This document shows, in pieces, positions 18,896 through 28,506 of a DNA stretch of 64,000 nt (position 1 is the stretch's first letter; every line of letters starts with the position of its first letter). The translations under genes were made by a program, and so were the position numbers. The notes below the pieces were generated by a model. The model worked only from the letters and a program-made list of their open reading frames with translations, had not been told where the DNA came from and did no database searches. Origin of the DNA: Streptomyces iconiensis (GTDB lineage Bacteria; Actinomycetota; Actinomycetes; Streptomycetales; Streptomycetaceae); assembly GCF_028657195.3 (NCBI RefSeq), contig NZ_JANCPR020000002.1, forward strand, positions 284,571-348,570. Direction: 5' to 3'.

Positions 18896-19630
18896 TCAGG
18901 CACCTCGTGCGGCCATGCGGTATCCCACACCCCGCACGGTCTCGATGAGAGCGGGCCGCCGGAGCTTGGAGCGCAGCGAGGCGACGTGCACCTCAAGGGT
19001 GCGCCCCGTGCCCTCCCAACTCGTGCGCCAGACCTCGCTGATGATCTGTTCCCTGCGGAAGACGACACCGGGCCGCTGCGCCAGCAGCGCCAGGAGGTCG
19101 AACTCCTTCCGGGTGAGGGGCACTTCCGCGCCGTCCACACAGACCTGCCGGGTGAGCAGCTCGATCGTCACCTCCCCGAGCCGCAGTGTGCCGCCCGAGG
19201 GCGCCCTGTCCGCCTCGTCGCCGCCCTCTTCCCCGCCGGCGCTCTCCTCGGGCGCCGTGCGGCGGCTGACGGCGTGGATGCGGGCGAGCAGCTCTCCCAT
19301 GTCGTAGGGCTTCACCACATAGTCGTCAGCGCCGAGATTGAGCCCATGTATGCGGGAGCGGACGTCCGCGCGGGCCGTCACCATGATCACGGGCGTCTGG
19401 CTGGTGCGCCTGATGCGCCCGCACACCTCGAAGCCGTCCTGATCGGGAAGGCCGAGGTCGAGCAGCACGACGGCGAAGCCCTCGCGGGCCGATCCCGGCT
19501 CGGCGGGCAGCAGTTCCTGGAGCGCCTCGGCGCCGCTGCGCACATGTGTGACCTCGAAGCCGTGGCGGGCCAGGACCGCGGAGAGCGCTCCTGCGACGTG
19601 GTCGTCGTCCTCGACGAGCAGCAGTCTCAT
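18896..19630 (-). CDS. OmpR/PhoB-type response regulator
   Basis: A 244-residue regulator with a receiver domain (acidic pocket VEDDD, phospho-acceptor Asp58 in VVLLDLGLPD, conserved Lys in VVKPYDMGELL) and a C-terminal winged helix (LTRKEFDLLALLAQ, then GYRM near the end). The receiver has a short insertion before beta3, and an acidic Glu/Gly-rich linker separates the domains. It is first gene of the regulator-kinase operon. AGGAGG lies about 9 nt before the ATG. It should bind direct repeats, perhaps in the 528-bp divergent region upstream. Confidence 0.95.
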   Translation of the reverse strand: MRLLLVEDDDHVAGALSAVLARHGFEVTHVRSGAEALQELLPAEPGSAREGFAVVLLDLGLPDQDGFEVCGRIRRTSQTPVIMVTARADVRSRIHGLNLGADDYVVKPYDMGELLARIHAVSRRTAPEESAGGEEGGDEADRAPSGGTLRLGEVTIELLTRQVCVDGAEVPLTRKEFDLLALLAQRPGVVFRREQIISEVWRTSWEGTGRTLEVHVASLRSKLRRPALIETVRGVGYRMAARGA

Positions 19631-19757
19631 CTCCGGGCCCTCCTCTCCAGCTCTGCGTGCGCTCCGGCGGCGAAGGCGGTCCTCTCCGCTCCGGTTCCCC
19701 GTCCTCGTCGGGTCCTGTCAGCTCCTTCGCCCGGCGAGGGCCCAATCCTTCGTCCGG

Positions 19758-19781
19758 CGTGGATCCAACAGTGCATCCACG
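19758..19781. promoter_or_regulatory. Inverted repeat upstream of the response regulator gene
   Basis: Arms CGTGGAT and ATCCACG with a 10-bp spacer, 128 bp upstream of the response regulator start and just downstream, in the transcription direction, of a TTGACT box. Possible binding site; the regulator is not identified. Confidence 0.3.
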
Positions 19782-19879
19782 CTGATGGGCGCGGGTGAGT
19801 CAAGGGGCTTCCTGTCGTGCATGGCCATCCGTTATAGAGCCGGTACAGCCTTGTCTCACGAGAACGGCCGCGCCCGTAC

Positions 19880-20000
19880 CGCGGAACGGCTGCCGGACCG
19901 TACGGAAACGGCTTCCCGGGACGCACGGGAACGGGTGCCGGGTCCCGCGGAACCGGCAGCGGTCCTACAGGGGCTGCGCGGTTCCACGGGAACGACCGTT
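19880..20000. repeat. Imperfect short direct repeats (CGGGAACGG-type)
   Basis: About eight related 8-9 bp elements such as CGGAACGG, CGGAAACGG, CGGGAACGG and CGGAACCGG occur at 10-25 bp intervals upstream of gluABCD. They could be regulator-binding repeats or simple low complexity. Confidence 0.45.
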
Positions 20001-20095
20001 CAGAGTCGGGGCAGGCATTCCGGGAGCTACCGTCCTCTTTACCCAGTGTGCCCGGTTGCGGCCAGATCGTTATGCTCAATTTCCGCTCAGATGTA

Positions 20096-20125
20096 ATGAC
20101 GCTGATGGCAGCGGCTCACTAGGGT
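20096..20125 (+). promoter_or_regulatory. Candidate gluABCD promoter
   Basis: ATGACG (20096-20101) and TAGGGT (20120-20125) with an 18-bp spacer fit the Streptomyces housekeeping sigma consensus (TTGACN / TANNNT). This predicts a leader of about 27 nt before gluA. Confidence 0.45.
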
Positions 20126-20158
20126 CCTCGCAACCGACGAGGACGGAGCTACACGCCG

Positions 20159-20944
20159 ATGAGCGAAGTATCGGTGACCAAGGACGCCGGTGGTCCAGGC
20201 CCGGCGACCGACAAACTGGTCGTGCTGGACAACGTCAACAAGCACTTCGGTGCGCTGCATGTCCTTCAGGACATCGAACTGACCGTCGCGCGCGGCGAGG
20301 TCGTCGTCGTCATTGGTCCCTCGGGGTCAGGGAAGTCCACGCTGTGCCGCACGATCAACCGGCTGGAGACGGTGGACTCCGGACGCGTCACCATTGATGA
20401 CAAGCCGCTGCCCGAGGAGGGCAAGGAGCTGGCGAAGCTACGTGCCGACGTCGGCATGGTCTTCCAGTCCTTCAACCTCTTCGCCCACAAGACGGTGCTG
20501 GAGAACGTGACCCTGGGCCAGGTCAAGGTCCGTAAGACGGACAAGCAGGCGGCGGAGACAAAGGCCCGCGCCCTGCTCGACCGGGTCGGCGTCGGCAACC
20601 AGGCCGACAAGTACCCCGCACAGCTCTCCGGCGGTCAGCAGCAGCGCGTCGCCATCGCGCGGGCGCTCGCGATGGACCCGAAGGTGATGCTCTTCGACGA
20701 GCCGACCTCGGCGCTCGACCCCGAGATGATCAACGAGGTCCTTGAGGTCATGCAGCAGTTGGCACGCGACGGCATGACCATGGTCGTGGTCACCCACGAG
20801 ATGGGGTTCGCCCGCTCCGCCGCGAACCGTGTGGTCTTCATGGCCGACGGCCGGATCGTCGAGGAAGCGACCCCGGACCAGTTCTTCAGCAACCCGCGCA
20901 GCGACCGTGCGAAGGACTTCCTCTCGAAGATCCTGCACCACTGA
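20159..20944 (+). CDS. gluA: Glutamate ABC transporter ATP-binding protein GluA
   Basis: A 261-residue polar-amino-acid ABC ATPase. Walker [10 protein letters not shown] is at 53-61, the signature [15 protein letters not shown] follows, then Walker B ([14 protein letters not shown]) and the switch His (VTHEMG). It is first in a four-gene importer operon with binding protein GluB and permeases GluC and GluD, the order known for corynebacterial and Streptomyces gluABCD glutamate uptake. GGAG lies 10 nt before the ATG, behind a recognisable promoter. Confidence 0.96.
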   Translation: MSEVSVTKDAGGPGPATDKLVVLDNVNKHFGALHVLQDIELTVARGEVVVVIGPSGSGKSTLCRTINRLETVDSGRVTIDDKPLPEEGKELAKLRADVGMVFQSFNLFAHKTVLENVTLGQVKVRKTDKQAAETKARALLDRVGVGNQADKYPAQLSGGQQQRVAIARALAMDPKVMLFDEPTSALDPEMINEVLEVMQQLARDGMTMVVVTHEMGFARSAANRVVFMADGRIVEEATPDQFFSNPRSDRAKDFLSKILHH

Positions 20945-21031
20945 CCGCGCCTCTGGCCGCGTCTCGCGACCGAGGGCGCCGACGACAGCCACTGTCTGGG
21001 CCAACGACTGTTCAAGCAAGGGATGTTCACT

Positions 21032-21943
21032 ATGAAGCTCCAGAAGACCGCCGCCTCGGCGGCTGTGATCCTGGCACTCGCCGCCACCGCGGCCTGCGGC
21101 GGCAAGGAGGGCTCCGCGGGTGACAAGCAGGGCGGCAAGACGGACGAGAAGTCCCTGCCGAAGTACGACGTCGCCAAGTCCGTCGATGTCGGCTCGCCGG
21201 TGCTGAAGAAGGCCCAGAAGCGCGGCAAGTTGATCGTCGGCGCCAAGGCCGACCAGCCCTACCTCGGCTTCCAGGACCAGGCGACCAAGAAGTACTCCGG
21301 TTTCGACATCGAGATCGCCAAGATGGTCGCCGCCGACCTCGGCTTCGCCGCCAAGGACATCAAGTTCGAAACGGTCGACTCCGGAGCCCGTGAGGCCGCC
21401 GTCCGCAAGGGCGACGTGGACCTGATGATCGGTACCTACACGATCAACCCTGAGCGCAAGAAGCAGATCGATTTCGCCGGCCCGTACTACCACGCCGGTG
21501 CGTCGCTACTGGTCCGCAAGGACGAGAAGGCGATCACAGGGCCCGACACGGTCAAGGGCAAGAAGGTCTGCTCGATCGTCGGCTCCACCCCGCTCCAGAC
21601 GATCAAGGAGCCCAAGTACGGCGCCAAGGTCACCGAACTGGCCAAGTACTCGGACTGCGTCAAGCAGCTCGTCGACGGCCAGGTGGACGCGGTCACCACC
21701 GACGACGCGATCCTCAAGGGCTACGCGGCCGACAACCCGAAGAAGCTCCAGGTCGTCGGCGAGACCTTCAGTGACGAGCCCTACGGCGTCGGCCTGAAGA
21801 AGGGCGACAACGCGCTCCAGAAGGCCGTCGCCGACGCGCTCAAGGCGCACCAGGACAACGGCGACTACAAGAAGGCGTACGAAGCCACTCTTGGCAAGTC
21901 GGGCTCCAAGTTCCAGGAGCCGCCGGCCCTTGAGGAGAAGTAA
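21032..21943 (+). CDS. gluB: Glutamate-binding lipoprotein GluB
   Basis: A 303-residue family-3 solute-binding protein anchored as a lipoprotein: the N-terminal signal segment ends in the lipobox TAACGG. The domain has the usual GAKADQPYLGF entry and a FDIEIAKMVAADLGF segment. ATG at 21032 is preferred over the one at 21023, because AAGGGA lies 8 nt upstream of the former and overlaps the latter. It delivers substrate, presumably glutamate, to GluC/GluD. It is separated from gluA by 87 bp and from gluC by 134 bp. Confidence 0.94.
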   Translation: MKLQKTAASAAVILALAATAACGGKEGSAGDKQGGKTDEKSLPKYDVAKSVDVGSPVLKKAQKRGKLIVGAKADQPYLGFQDQATKKYSGFDIEIAKMVAADLGFAAKDIKFETVDSGAREAAVRKGDVDLMIGTYTINPERKKQIDFAGPYYHAGASLLVRKDEKAITGPDTVKGKKVCSIVGSTPLQTIKEPKYGAKVTELAKYSDCVKQLVDGQVDAVTTDDAILKGYAADNPKKLQVVGETFSDEPYGVGLKKGDNALQKAVADALKAHQDNGDYKKAYEATLGKSGSKFQEPPALEEK

Positions 21944-22077
21944 GCGCCTGTAGTTCTCCGGATCCTTTTCTCCATCCCTGCTCGCGCTGACGGTGCTGCC
22001 GGCCCGTCAGCGCGGGCAGGGCTCATGCCCCTGCCCGCAACACCGCCGCACTCCGGCCAGCGGAGACGAGACACTCT

Positions 22078-22725
22078 ATGGACGTACTGCTCGACAATCT
22101 GGAGCTGTTCCGCGAAGGATTCGTCGGAACCCTGTCGCTGACAGCAACCAGTGCACTGCTCGCCCTGGTGCTCGGCCTGATCATCGCCGGGTTCCGGGTC
22201 TCGCCGGTACCACCGCTGCGACTGTTCGGCACGGTCTGGGTCACACTGCTGCGCAACACCCCGCTGACGCTGCTCTTCCTGGTGGCCTTCTTCGTGGTCC
22301 CGCAGATCCTCTTCCCGGGGATCAACTCCTTCCTGCTGGCCGTCGTCGCCCTCGGGATGTACACCTCGGCCTACATCGCCGAGGCCCTCAGGTCCGGCAT
22401 CAACACCGTGCCGATGGGACAGGCCGAGGCGGCGCGCAGCATCGGCATGACGTTCACGCAGATCCTGCGCATGATCGTGCTGCCGCAGGCGACACGCGCC
22501 GCGCTTCCCCCGCTGAGCAGCTTCCTCATCGCACTGACGAAGAACTCCGCCATCGCCGGCGCCTTCAACAACGTCGACCTGTTCAACATCCAGAAGACGC
22601 TGAGCAACGAGGGCTACAACATCCTCGTGATCTTCCTCTGGATCACGCTCGGGTACCTGGCCATCACCTTCACCATCAGTGGCCTCTTCCGGCTGCTGGA
22701 GCGCCGTATGGAGGTCGCCCGATGA
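22078..22725 (+). CDS. gluC: Glutamate ABC transporter permease GluC
   Basis: A 215-residue HEAAM-type permease with about five membrane segments. The cytoplasmic EAA loop that contacts the ATPase reads AEALRSGINTVPMGQAEAARSIG. It pairs with GluD, whose start codon overlaps its stop in ATGA, so the two subunits are translationally coupled, as expected for a heterodimeric channel. Confidence 0.95.
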   Translation: MDVLLDNLELFREGFVGTLSLTATSALLALVLGLIIAGFRVSPVPPLRLFGTVWVTLLRNTPLTLLFLVAFFVVPQILFPGINSFLLAVVALGMYTSAYIAEALRSGINTVPMGQAEAARSIGMTFTQILRMIVLPQATRAALPPLSSFLIALTKNSAIAGAFNNVDLFNIQKTLSNEGYNILVIFLWITLGYLAITFTISGLFRLLERRMEVAR

Positions 22726-23600
22726 GCGCGAGCGTGCTCTACGACGCACCGGGGCCCAAAGCCCGCGCCCGGAACGTCATCTACTCCGTCCTCGGCTCGC
22801 TGCTGGTCGCCGGCATCGTGGCGCTGATCCTCTACCGCCTCTACGACAAAGGCGAGTTCGAGGGCGCGAAGTGGGACATCTTCAACTACTCGGGCATCCG
22901 CGAGAACATCATCGAGGGCCTCTTCGCGACGCTGAAGGTGTTCGCGATGGCCGCCGCGCTCTCCCTGGCGTTCGCGGTCGTGCTCTGTGTCGGGCGACTG
23001 TCCGACCACAAGCTCGTCCGGGGCGCGGCGGGCATCTTCATCGAGCTGTTCCGCTCCATCCCGCTGCTGATCACGATCTTCGCGCTGTGGGTCGGCATCC
23101 TGGACTCGCTGCTGCCGTTCTCCGTCAGCATCAAGCCGATGTGGGCGCTCGTCCTCGGCCTCGGCATCTACAACGCGTGCGTCCAGGCCGAGGTGCTGCG
23201 TGCGGGGATCAACTCGGTGCCCAGGGGGCAGCGAGAGGCGGCCTACGCGATCGGCATGCGCAAGACGCAGGTCATGGCCACCATCCTGATGCCGCAGGCC
23301 ATCCGGGCGATGATGCCGACGATCATCAGCCAGCTCGTGGTGACCCTCAAGGACACCTCGCTCGGGTACATCATCCTGTTCCCCGAACTGCTCCAGACGG
23401 CACGGCTGATCGCGTCCAACACCACCGTGAACGGCGACTATCCCTACGTGCCTACGGTCATCGTCATCGGCAGCATCTACATCCTGCTCTGTCTCCTCCT
23501 GTCGGCCCTGGCCAACTGGATCGAGCGGCGCGGTCGCCGTGCGAAGACCGGCATCACACCGGCCAAGGCCACACCACCGGCCGAGGCCGCTCACGCGTGA
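22722..23600 (+). CDS. gluD: Glutamate ABC transporter permease GluD
   Basis: A 292-residue permease, longer than GluC at its N-terminus, which carries an extra membrane segment (VIYSVLGSLLVAGIVALILY). The EAA loop reads LRAGINSVPRGQREAAYAIG. It ends in a Lys/Ala/Pro-rich cytoplasmic tail after WIERRGRRAK. It starts within the gluC stop codon (ATGA). It is the last gene of the operon, followed by a strong hairpin. Confidence 0.95.
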   Translation: MSASVLYDAPGPKARARNVIYSVLGSLLVAGIVALILYRLYDKGEFEGAKWDIFNYSGIRENIIEGLFATLKVFAMAAALSLAFAVVLCVGRLSDHKLVRGAAGIFIELFRSIPLLITIFALWVGILDSLLPFSVSIKPMWALVLGLGIYNACVQAEVLRAGINSVPRGQREAAYAIGMRKTQVMATILMPQAIRAMMPTIISQLVVTLKDTSLGYIILFPELLQTARLIASNTTVNGDYPYVPTVIVIGSIYILLCLLLSALANWIERRGRRAKTGITPAKATPPAEAAHA

Positions 23601-23624
23601 CCTCGCCCGCAGGACAACGGCGCT

Positions 23625-23662
23625 GACGGCGGCGGCCCCTTGAGAAGGGGGCCGCCGCCGTC
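23625..23662 (+). terminator. Terminator of gluABCD
   Basis: Perfect 15-bp GC-rich stem (arms 23625-23639 and 23648-23662) with an 8-nt loop, 24 bp after the gluD stop codon. Confidence 0.85.
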
Positions 23663-23767
23663 GTCACGCGGCGCCCGTGCGGGTCACCGGCCGGACCCCG
23701 GCAGGTCCTCGGGCTGCTCATCGCCTGCTCGCGGGCGGAAAGCTGTTACCTGACGCCTGACGGAGCC

Positions 23768-23813
23768 GTCATCTGACGCCCAGACAGGTCGTCACTTGAC
23801 GCCCGCACAGGCA
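23768..23813. repeat. 23-bp tandem direct repeat upstream of the monooxygenase
   Basis: Two adjacent 23-bp units (23768-23790 and 23791-23813) sharing GTCA, TGACGCCC and ACAGG blocks; a third TGACGCC lies just upstream. The rest of the 307-bp gap (23601-23907) holds only the gluD terminator and no gene. Possible regulator site. Confidence 0.5.
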
Positions 23814-23907
23814 GTAGGTTGCATACGATCGTGATCGTGCACCAGGCTCCAGGAGCTGCGAACCCCGGCCCCCGTCAGCACCATCAGGGCTGCGAGGTCT
23901 CCCCGCT

Positions 23908-26238
23908 GTGGACCCGGTGATCATCGTGGGCGCGGGACCTGTCGGTCTCACTCTCTCGCTCGCTCTCGCCCGCAGCTCCGTCCCCTCCGTCGTCCTCGAC
24001 GCGACCGACGGCAGCACCACCCCGCGCGCGGCGCGCACCTGCGTTCTGCGGCCCGACACCGCCGCGTGCCTGCCACAGGCGCTCCCGGGCCTGCGCTGGC
24101 GCTCCTGGAGCGCACAGCGCCGCCGCCAACTCGTCGAACGCGTCGACCTGGAACCGGACGACGCGCCCCTCCACATCGAACAGCACGCCCTGGAGCGGGC
24201 GTTGCGCACCGCCCTGGCGGCCCAGCCGCTCGCCCAGATCGTCACCGCCAGCCATGTCGACGTCCTGGAGCAGGACGCGCGCGGGGTCACCGCCCACACC
24301 CGCGGTCCGGGCGGCACCTGGTGGCGCGGCAGCTACGCCGTCGGCTGCGACGGCGCCCGCTCGACGGTCCGCAAGCAACTGGGCGTGCGCTTCCCCGGCC
24401 GTACGGCCGTCGAACGGCACGCTGTCGCCGCACTGCGCGTACGGCTGCCCTGGCAGGAGGGCGCTTACGGCGACGACGGCACGTGGGTGCCGGGCAACGA
24501 GGGTGCCGCCCTGCTCCACCGCGACCCCGGCGGTGTGCCCGGCGAGGTGACGGCCCGCCCGCTGACCGGCGGACTGTGGCGCCTGGACTGGCTGCTGCCT
24601 CCGCGCGGTGAACTCGTCACACCCGAGGAGATGTTGGAGCGCGTACGCGACACGCTGGCCGCGTGGGCCGAGGACGCGCGCAGGCAGGAGGCGCACAGCC
24701 GGGGTCAGGCCACACCCAGGCAGAGCGTCCGCAGAGCCGCGGGTACCGCCGGCAGCGGCGCCGGTGCGCACACCGCCGACGACAACATCGGCATCGGGCC
24801 CTACGAACTCGTCGACACCGGCGTCCATACCTCACACCAACGCCTCGCACGGCACTGGCGCGTGGACCGCGTCTTCCTCGCGGGAGACGCCGCCCATCTG
24901 ACGGGCGCGCTGGGCGTCCAGTCCGTCGACGAAGGGCTGCGCGACGCGACCAACCTCGCCTGGAAGCTCGCCCTCGCCTGGCACCACGGTCACGACCGCG
25001 CGGCGGGCACGCTGCTGGACAGCTACGAGGCCGAACGCCGCGCCGCCGTCGCCAACCGCCTGCGCGCCGTCGACCAGGCCCTCCCCCTCGTACGGCGTGC
25101 CGGCGGCCTGCGCGCGCTGCTCACCGGCGGCGGGGCCCGCTCCCACCTGGGCCTGCTGACGGACGGACACCTGGGCCGCGGCCTGCTGGGCGCCCCCGCC
25201 ACCTACGCACGCACCCCCTTGGCCCCGGCGCGGGGCACCGTGGCAACCGTCCCCGTCAGCACCGCCCCGGGTGCCCCCGTACGCGACGTACGGGTGACCG
25301 CTCTGAACGGGGCGCGGGGGAAGCTCCGTGACTGGCTGTGCGGAGGCGCGGCCGGAGGCGTGGGCCGACTCGCCATCGAGAGCGGAGGCCCGGGCTACGA
25401 AGGAGGGAGGGGCTACGACGGGGGCAGGGGCTACGACGGGGGCAGCGGGGCCAGCGGACGCGGAACCGCTGCCGCCGGCCCAGGAGGCATGAGCGGCACG
25501 GTTGTCGGCCCGGCCGGCGGAGACGAGCCCGACACCGCCGCGGGGCCCGGCACCGGGCGCGGGGCCGGCGTCGAGGGTGCAGCCGCCGCCGGAGGCGGGG
25601 CCGGCGCTGGGGCCAGAGATGAGACCCGAGCCGGAGTTGGGGTTGGGGCTGGGGCTGGAGCCGACGTGGGAGTTGGGGCCGAGGTCGGGGCCGGGACCCG
25701 TGCTGGGCCTGGGCTGGGGGACGGTATTGAGGCGCGGGCCGGAGCCGGGGTGGGGACTCGGGCAACAGGGGGAGGCGGCGAGTTGGTGGTTCTGCTCGTC
25801 GCGCCGGGGACAGGCGTATGGGACAGCCGCCATTGGCTGTCGGCCGGCATGATGCCCGAACTGGCCAACGCCGTCCGCAACTTGCCCGTCCGTGCCACCC
25901 TGCTCGTCACAGAGAGCTACCCGGGTGCCGCCGCCCACACCGTTCTGGTCATCCGCGCCGATGGTCACCTGGTGGCAGCACTCCCGGCGGGGCGTGCCAC
26001 CGAACTGCGCGCATGCGCCGACGCGGTACGAGGCGGCACCGACGCGGAGCTTGCCCGGGCGGCCGAGCCCCCGCACCCCGACTCCCCCGACTCCTCCGCT
26101 GTCCGTGGTGAACCCGGCTCCCCCGGCACCGGCTCCCCGCCACAGCGCCGGCCCAGAAGCCTCGGCCAACGCCCCGAACCGACCACGGGCCAGGGCCCGG
26201 GCCGCGCCGACACGGGCACAGACACGGGCGCACCCTAG
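23908..26238 (+). CDS. FAD-dependent aromatic monooxygenase-like protein with Gly/Ala-rich insertion
   Basis: A 776-residue class A flavoprotein monooxygenase of the PheA/TfdB type. The Rossmann FAD motif is at the N-terminus (VGAGPVGLTLSLAL). The second FAD site (RVFLAGDAAHLTGALGVQS, then DATNLAWKLA) is near residue 330. A thioredoxin-like C-terminal domain is split by a low-complexity block, residues about 493-625, of GYDGG and alternating Gly/Ala/Val repeats. The C-terminus is also disordered (Pro/Ser/Gly). The substrate is unknown. Start GTG has GAGGT about 9 nt upstream. A stand-alone oxygenase beside recX with no pathway genes suggests detoxification rather than biosynthesis, which is inference. 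Confidence 0.88.
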   Translation: MDPVIIVGAGPVGLTLSLALARSSVPSVVLDATDGSTTPRAARTCVLRPDTAACLPQALPGLRWRSWSAQRRRQLVERVDLEPDDAPLHIEQHALERALRTALAAQPLAQIVTASHVDVLEQDARGVTAHTRGPGGTWWRGSYAVGCDGARSTVRKQLGVRFPGRTAVERHAVAALRVRLPWQEGAYGDDGTWVPGNEGAALLHRDPGGVPGEVTARPLTGGLWRLDWLLPPRGELVTPEEMLERVRDTLAAWAEDARRQEAHSRGQATPRQSVRRAAGTAGSGAGAHTADDNIGIGPYELVDTGVHTSHQRLARHWRVDRVFLAGDAAHLTGALGVQSVDEGLRDATNLAWKLALAWHHGHDRAAGTLLDSYEAERRAAVANRLRAVDQALPLVRRAGGLRALLTGGGARSHLGLLTDGHLGRGLLGAPATYARTPLAPARGTVATVPVSTAPGAPVRDVRVTALNGARGKLRDWLCGGAAGGVGRLAIESGGPGYEGGRGYDGGRGYDGGSGASGRGTAAAGPGGMSGTVVGPAGGDEPDTAAGPGTGRGAGVEGAAAAGGGAGAGARDETRAGVGVGAGAGADVGVGAEVGAGTRAGPGLGDGIEARAGAGVGTRATGGGGELVVLLVAPGTGVWDSRHWLSAGMMPELANAVRNLPVRATLLVTESYPGAAAHTVLVIRADGHLVAALPAGRATELRACADAVRGGTDAELARAAEPPHPDSPDSSAVRGEPGSPGTGSPPQRRPRSLGQRPEPTTGQGPGRADTGTDTGAP
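25384..25782 (+). repeat. Gly/Ala-rich coding repeat with G-run clusters
   Basis: In-frame low-complexity DNA within the monooxygenase: near-identical 18-bp GGCTACGACGGG-type units at 25394-25443, then GGGGCTGG-type repeats. Three GGGG runs at 25639-25654, closely followed by further G-runs, could form a G-quadruplex on the coding strand. Confidence 0.7.
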
Positions 26239-26243
26239 TTCCA

Positions 26244-26315
26244 GCCTGCGGGAGTCCTGGCCTGGCCTGCGGGTTTCCTGGCCTGTGGGAGTCCTCGGCC
26301 TGCAGAGTCCTGGCC
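26244..26315. repeat. 21-bp tandem repeats in the monooxygenase-recX gap
   Basis: Two 21-bp units (26244-26264 and 26265-26285, differing at two bases) followed by two degenerate copies containing GAGTCCT and GGCCTG. This is noncoding sequence between convergent genes. Confidence 0.7.
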
Positions 26316-26370
26316 GCCAGGGTGGTCCCGAAGTCTGGGCCGTGTGCGGCTTGCTGGACCCTGTGCGCGG

Positions 26371-27090
26371 CTATATGCCAGGGAGGTGCTGCTCCAGCAC
26401 CTCCGGGTCCTCCCCCTCCTCCTCCAGCGCGCGGCGGACGACGCTCAGAGCAAGTCCCTCCGAATAGCCCTTGCGGGCCAGCATTCCGGCCAGGCGGCGA
26501 AGCCTCTTGTCCCGGTCGAGGGAACGGGTGGAGCGCAGCTTGCGCTCCACGAGCACGCGCGCCGTCTCCTCCTCCTGTTCCGGGTCGAGCTGCCCGACGG
26601 CCTCGTCGATCACGGCCGAGTCCACGCCCTTGGTGCGCAGTTCACGCGCGAGTGCCCGGCGCGCGAGGCCCTTGCTGTGGTGCCGGGACTCCACCCAGGC
26701 GTCGGCGAAGGCGGTGTCATCGATCAGCCCGACATCCTCGAAGCGGGAGAGCACTTCCTCGGCGACCTCCTCCGGAATCTCCCGCTTGCGGAGCGCGTCC
26801 GCGAGCTGCTGCCGCGTACGGGGGGTGCCGGTGAGCAGGCGCAGGCAGATCGCACGCGCTCGCTCCGCCGGATCCCGTGGCTCCTCCTCCTTGCGCCCTC
26901 CCCCGCCGGGCGCCTCGCCGTCCCCCCGCGTACGGCGAGACGCACGTCGCCGCGATGACCCCGCCCCGGCCCTCATCGGAGCGGGGCCATCGCTGTCCTC
27001 CGAGCCGGCCCGGAAGCCGCCGTCCTCCCCCGAGGGGTTCGACGGCTCCGGACTCTCCCAGTGCTCCGGCCAGTTGCTGCGTCGCGTCAC
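26371..27090 (-). CDS. recX: RecA regulatory protein RecX
   Basis: RecX modulates RecA filaments and strand exchange. This 239-residue protein has a disordered N-terminal extension of about 75 residues (Gly/Arg/Glu-rich) before the three-helix RecX repeats: RAICLRLLTGTPRTRQQL, then ADAWVESRHHSKGLARRAL, then a third near the C-terminus. It starts with GTG three bases after the recA stop codon, so recA and recX are almost certainly co-transcribed. The long N-terminal tail is a known feature of actinobacterial RecX proteins. Confidence 0.94.
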   Translation of the reverse strand: MTRRSNWPEHWESPEPSNPSGEDGGFRAGSEDSDGPAPMRAGAGSSRRRASRRTRGDGEAPGGGGRKEEEPRDPAERARAICLRLLTGTPRTRQQLADALRKREIPEEVAEEVLSRFEDVGLIDDTAFADAWVESRHHSKGLARRALARELRTKGVDSAVIDEAVGQLDPEQEEETARVLVERKLRSTRSLDRDKRLRRLAGMLARKGYSEGLALSVVRRALEEEGEDPEVLEQHLPGI

Positions 27091-27093
27091 GGA

Positions 27094-28254
<1,161 letters not shown>

Positions 28255-28387
28255 GGGTGCCACCCGGTTGTTTGCTTGAGTCGATCGCTTCACGTCAACC
28301 GACGCTAGCGCCTGCCACTGACAATCGGTCCGGGCCCGCGCTCCCCCGGCCGTGGCCTGAGCGGGCGAACCTCGCCGGAACACCTAT

Positions 28388-28415
28388 AAGAATCGATGTT
28401 CGATTCTTGCGTCAA
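28388..28415 (-). promoter_or_regulatory. recA promoter with LexA (SOS) box
   Basis: On the recA strand, TTGACG (28410-28415) is followed by a LexA-like box GAACATCGATTC (28390-28401). This matches the actinobacterial SOS consensus half-site GAAC and fits my memory of Streptomyces recA boxes. The box also forms an 8-bp inverted repeat (AAGAATCG, 5 bp, CGATTCTT; 28388-28408). Its position over the spacer and -10 region would let LexA block polymerase. The rest of the 252-bp gap shows no gene. Confidence 0.75.
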
Positions 28416-28506
28416 GTCACCCTGGTTTCCTGTGGATAACTCCTGAAACAGCAGGTCACAGAGGTGGACCCGCAACGCGCAACAGTCAGGAGCGACCGCG
28501 ACGTCT

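Larger units (their letters stand above)
19631..20158. other. 528-bp divergent regulatory region between response regulator and gluA
   Basis: No credible gene. It contains an inverted repeat (CGTGGAT-N10-ATCCACG, 19758-19781), a TTGACT box read leftward (19798-19803), a series of imperfect CGGGAACGG-like direct repeats (about 19880-20000) and a candidate gluA promoter (20096-20125). Reading frames crossing the region look like chance. Confidence 0.6.

Noticed and set aside
19627..20079. 150-codon leftward frame ending in ATGA overlap with the response regulator start
   Set aside because: Pro/Arg-rich composition produced by the CGGGAACGG repeats; no hydrophobic or domain pattern and no ribosome-binding site.
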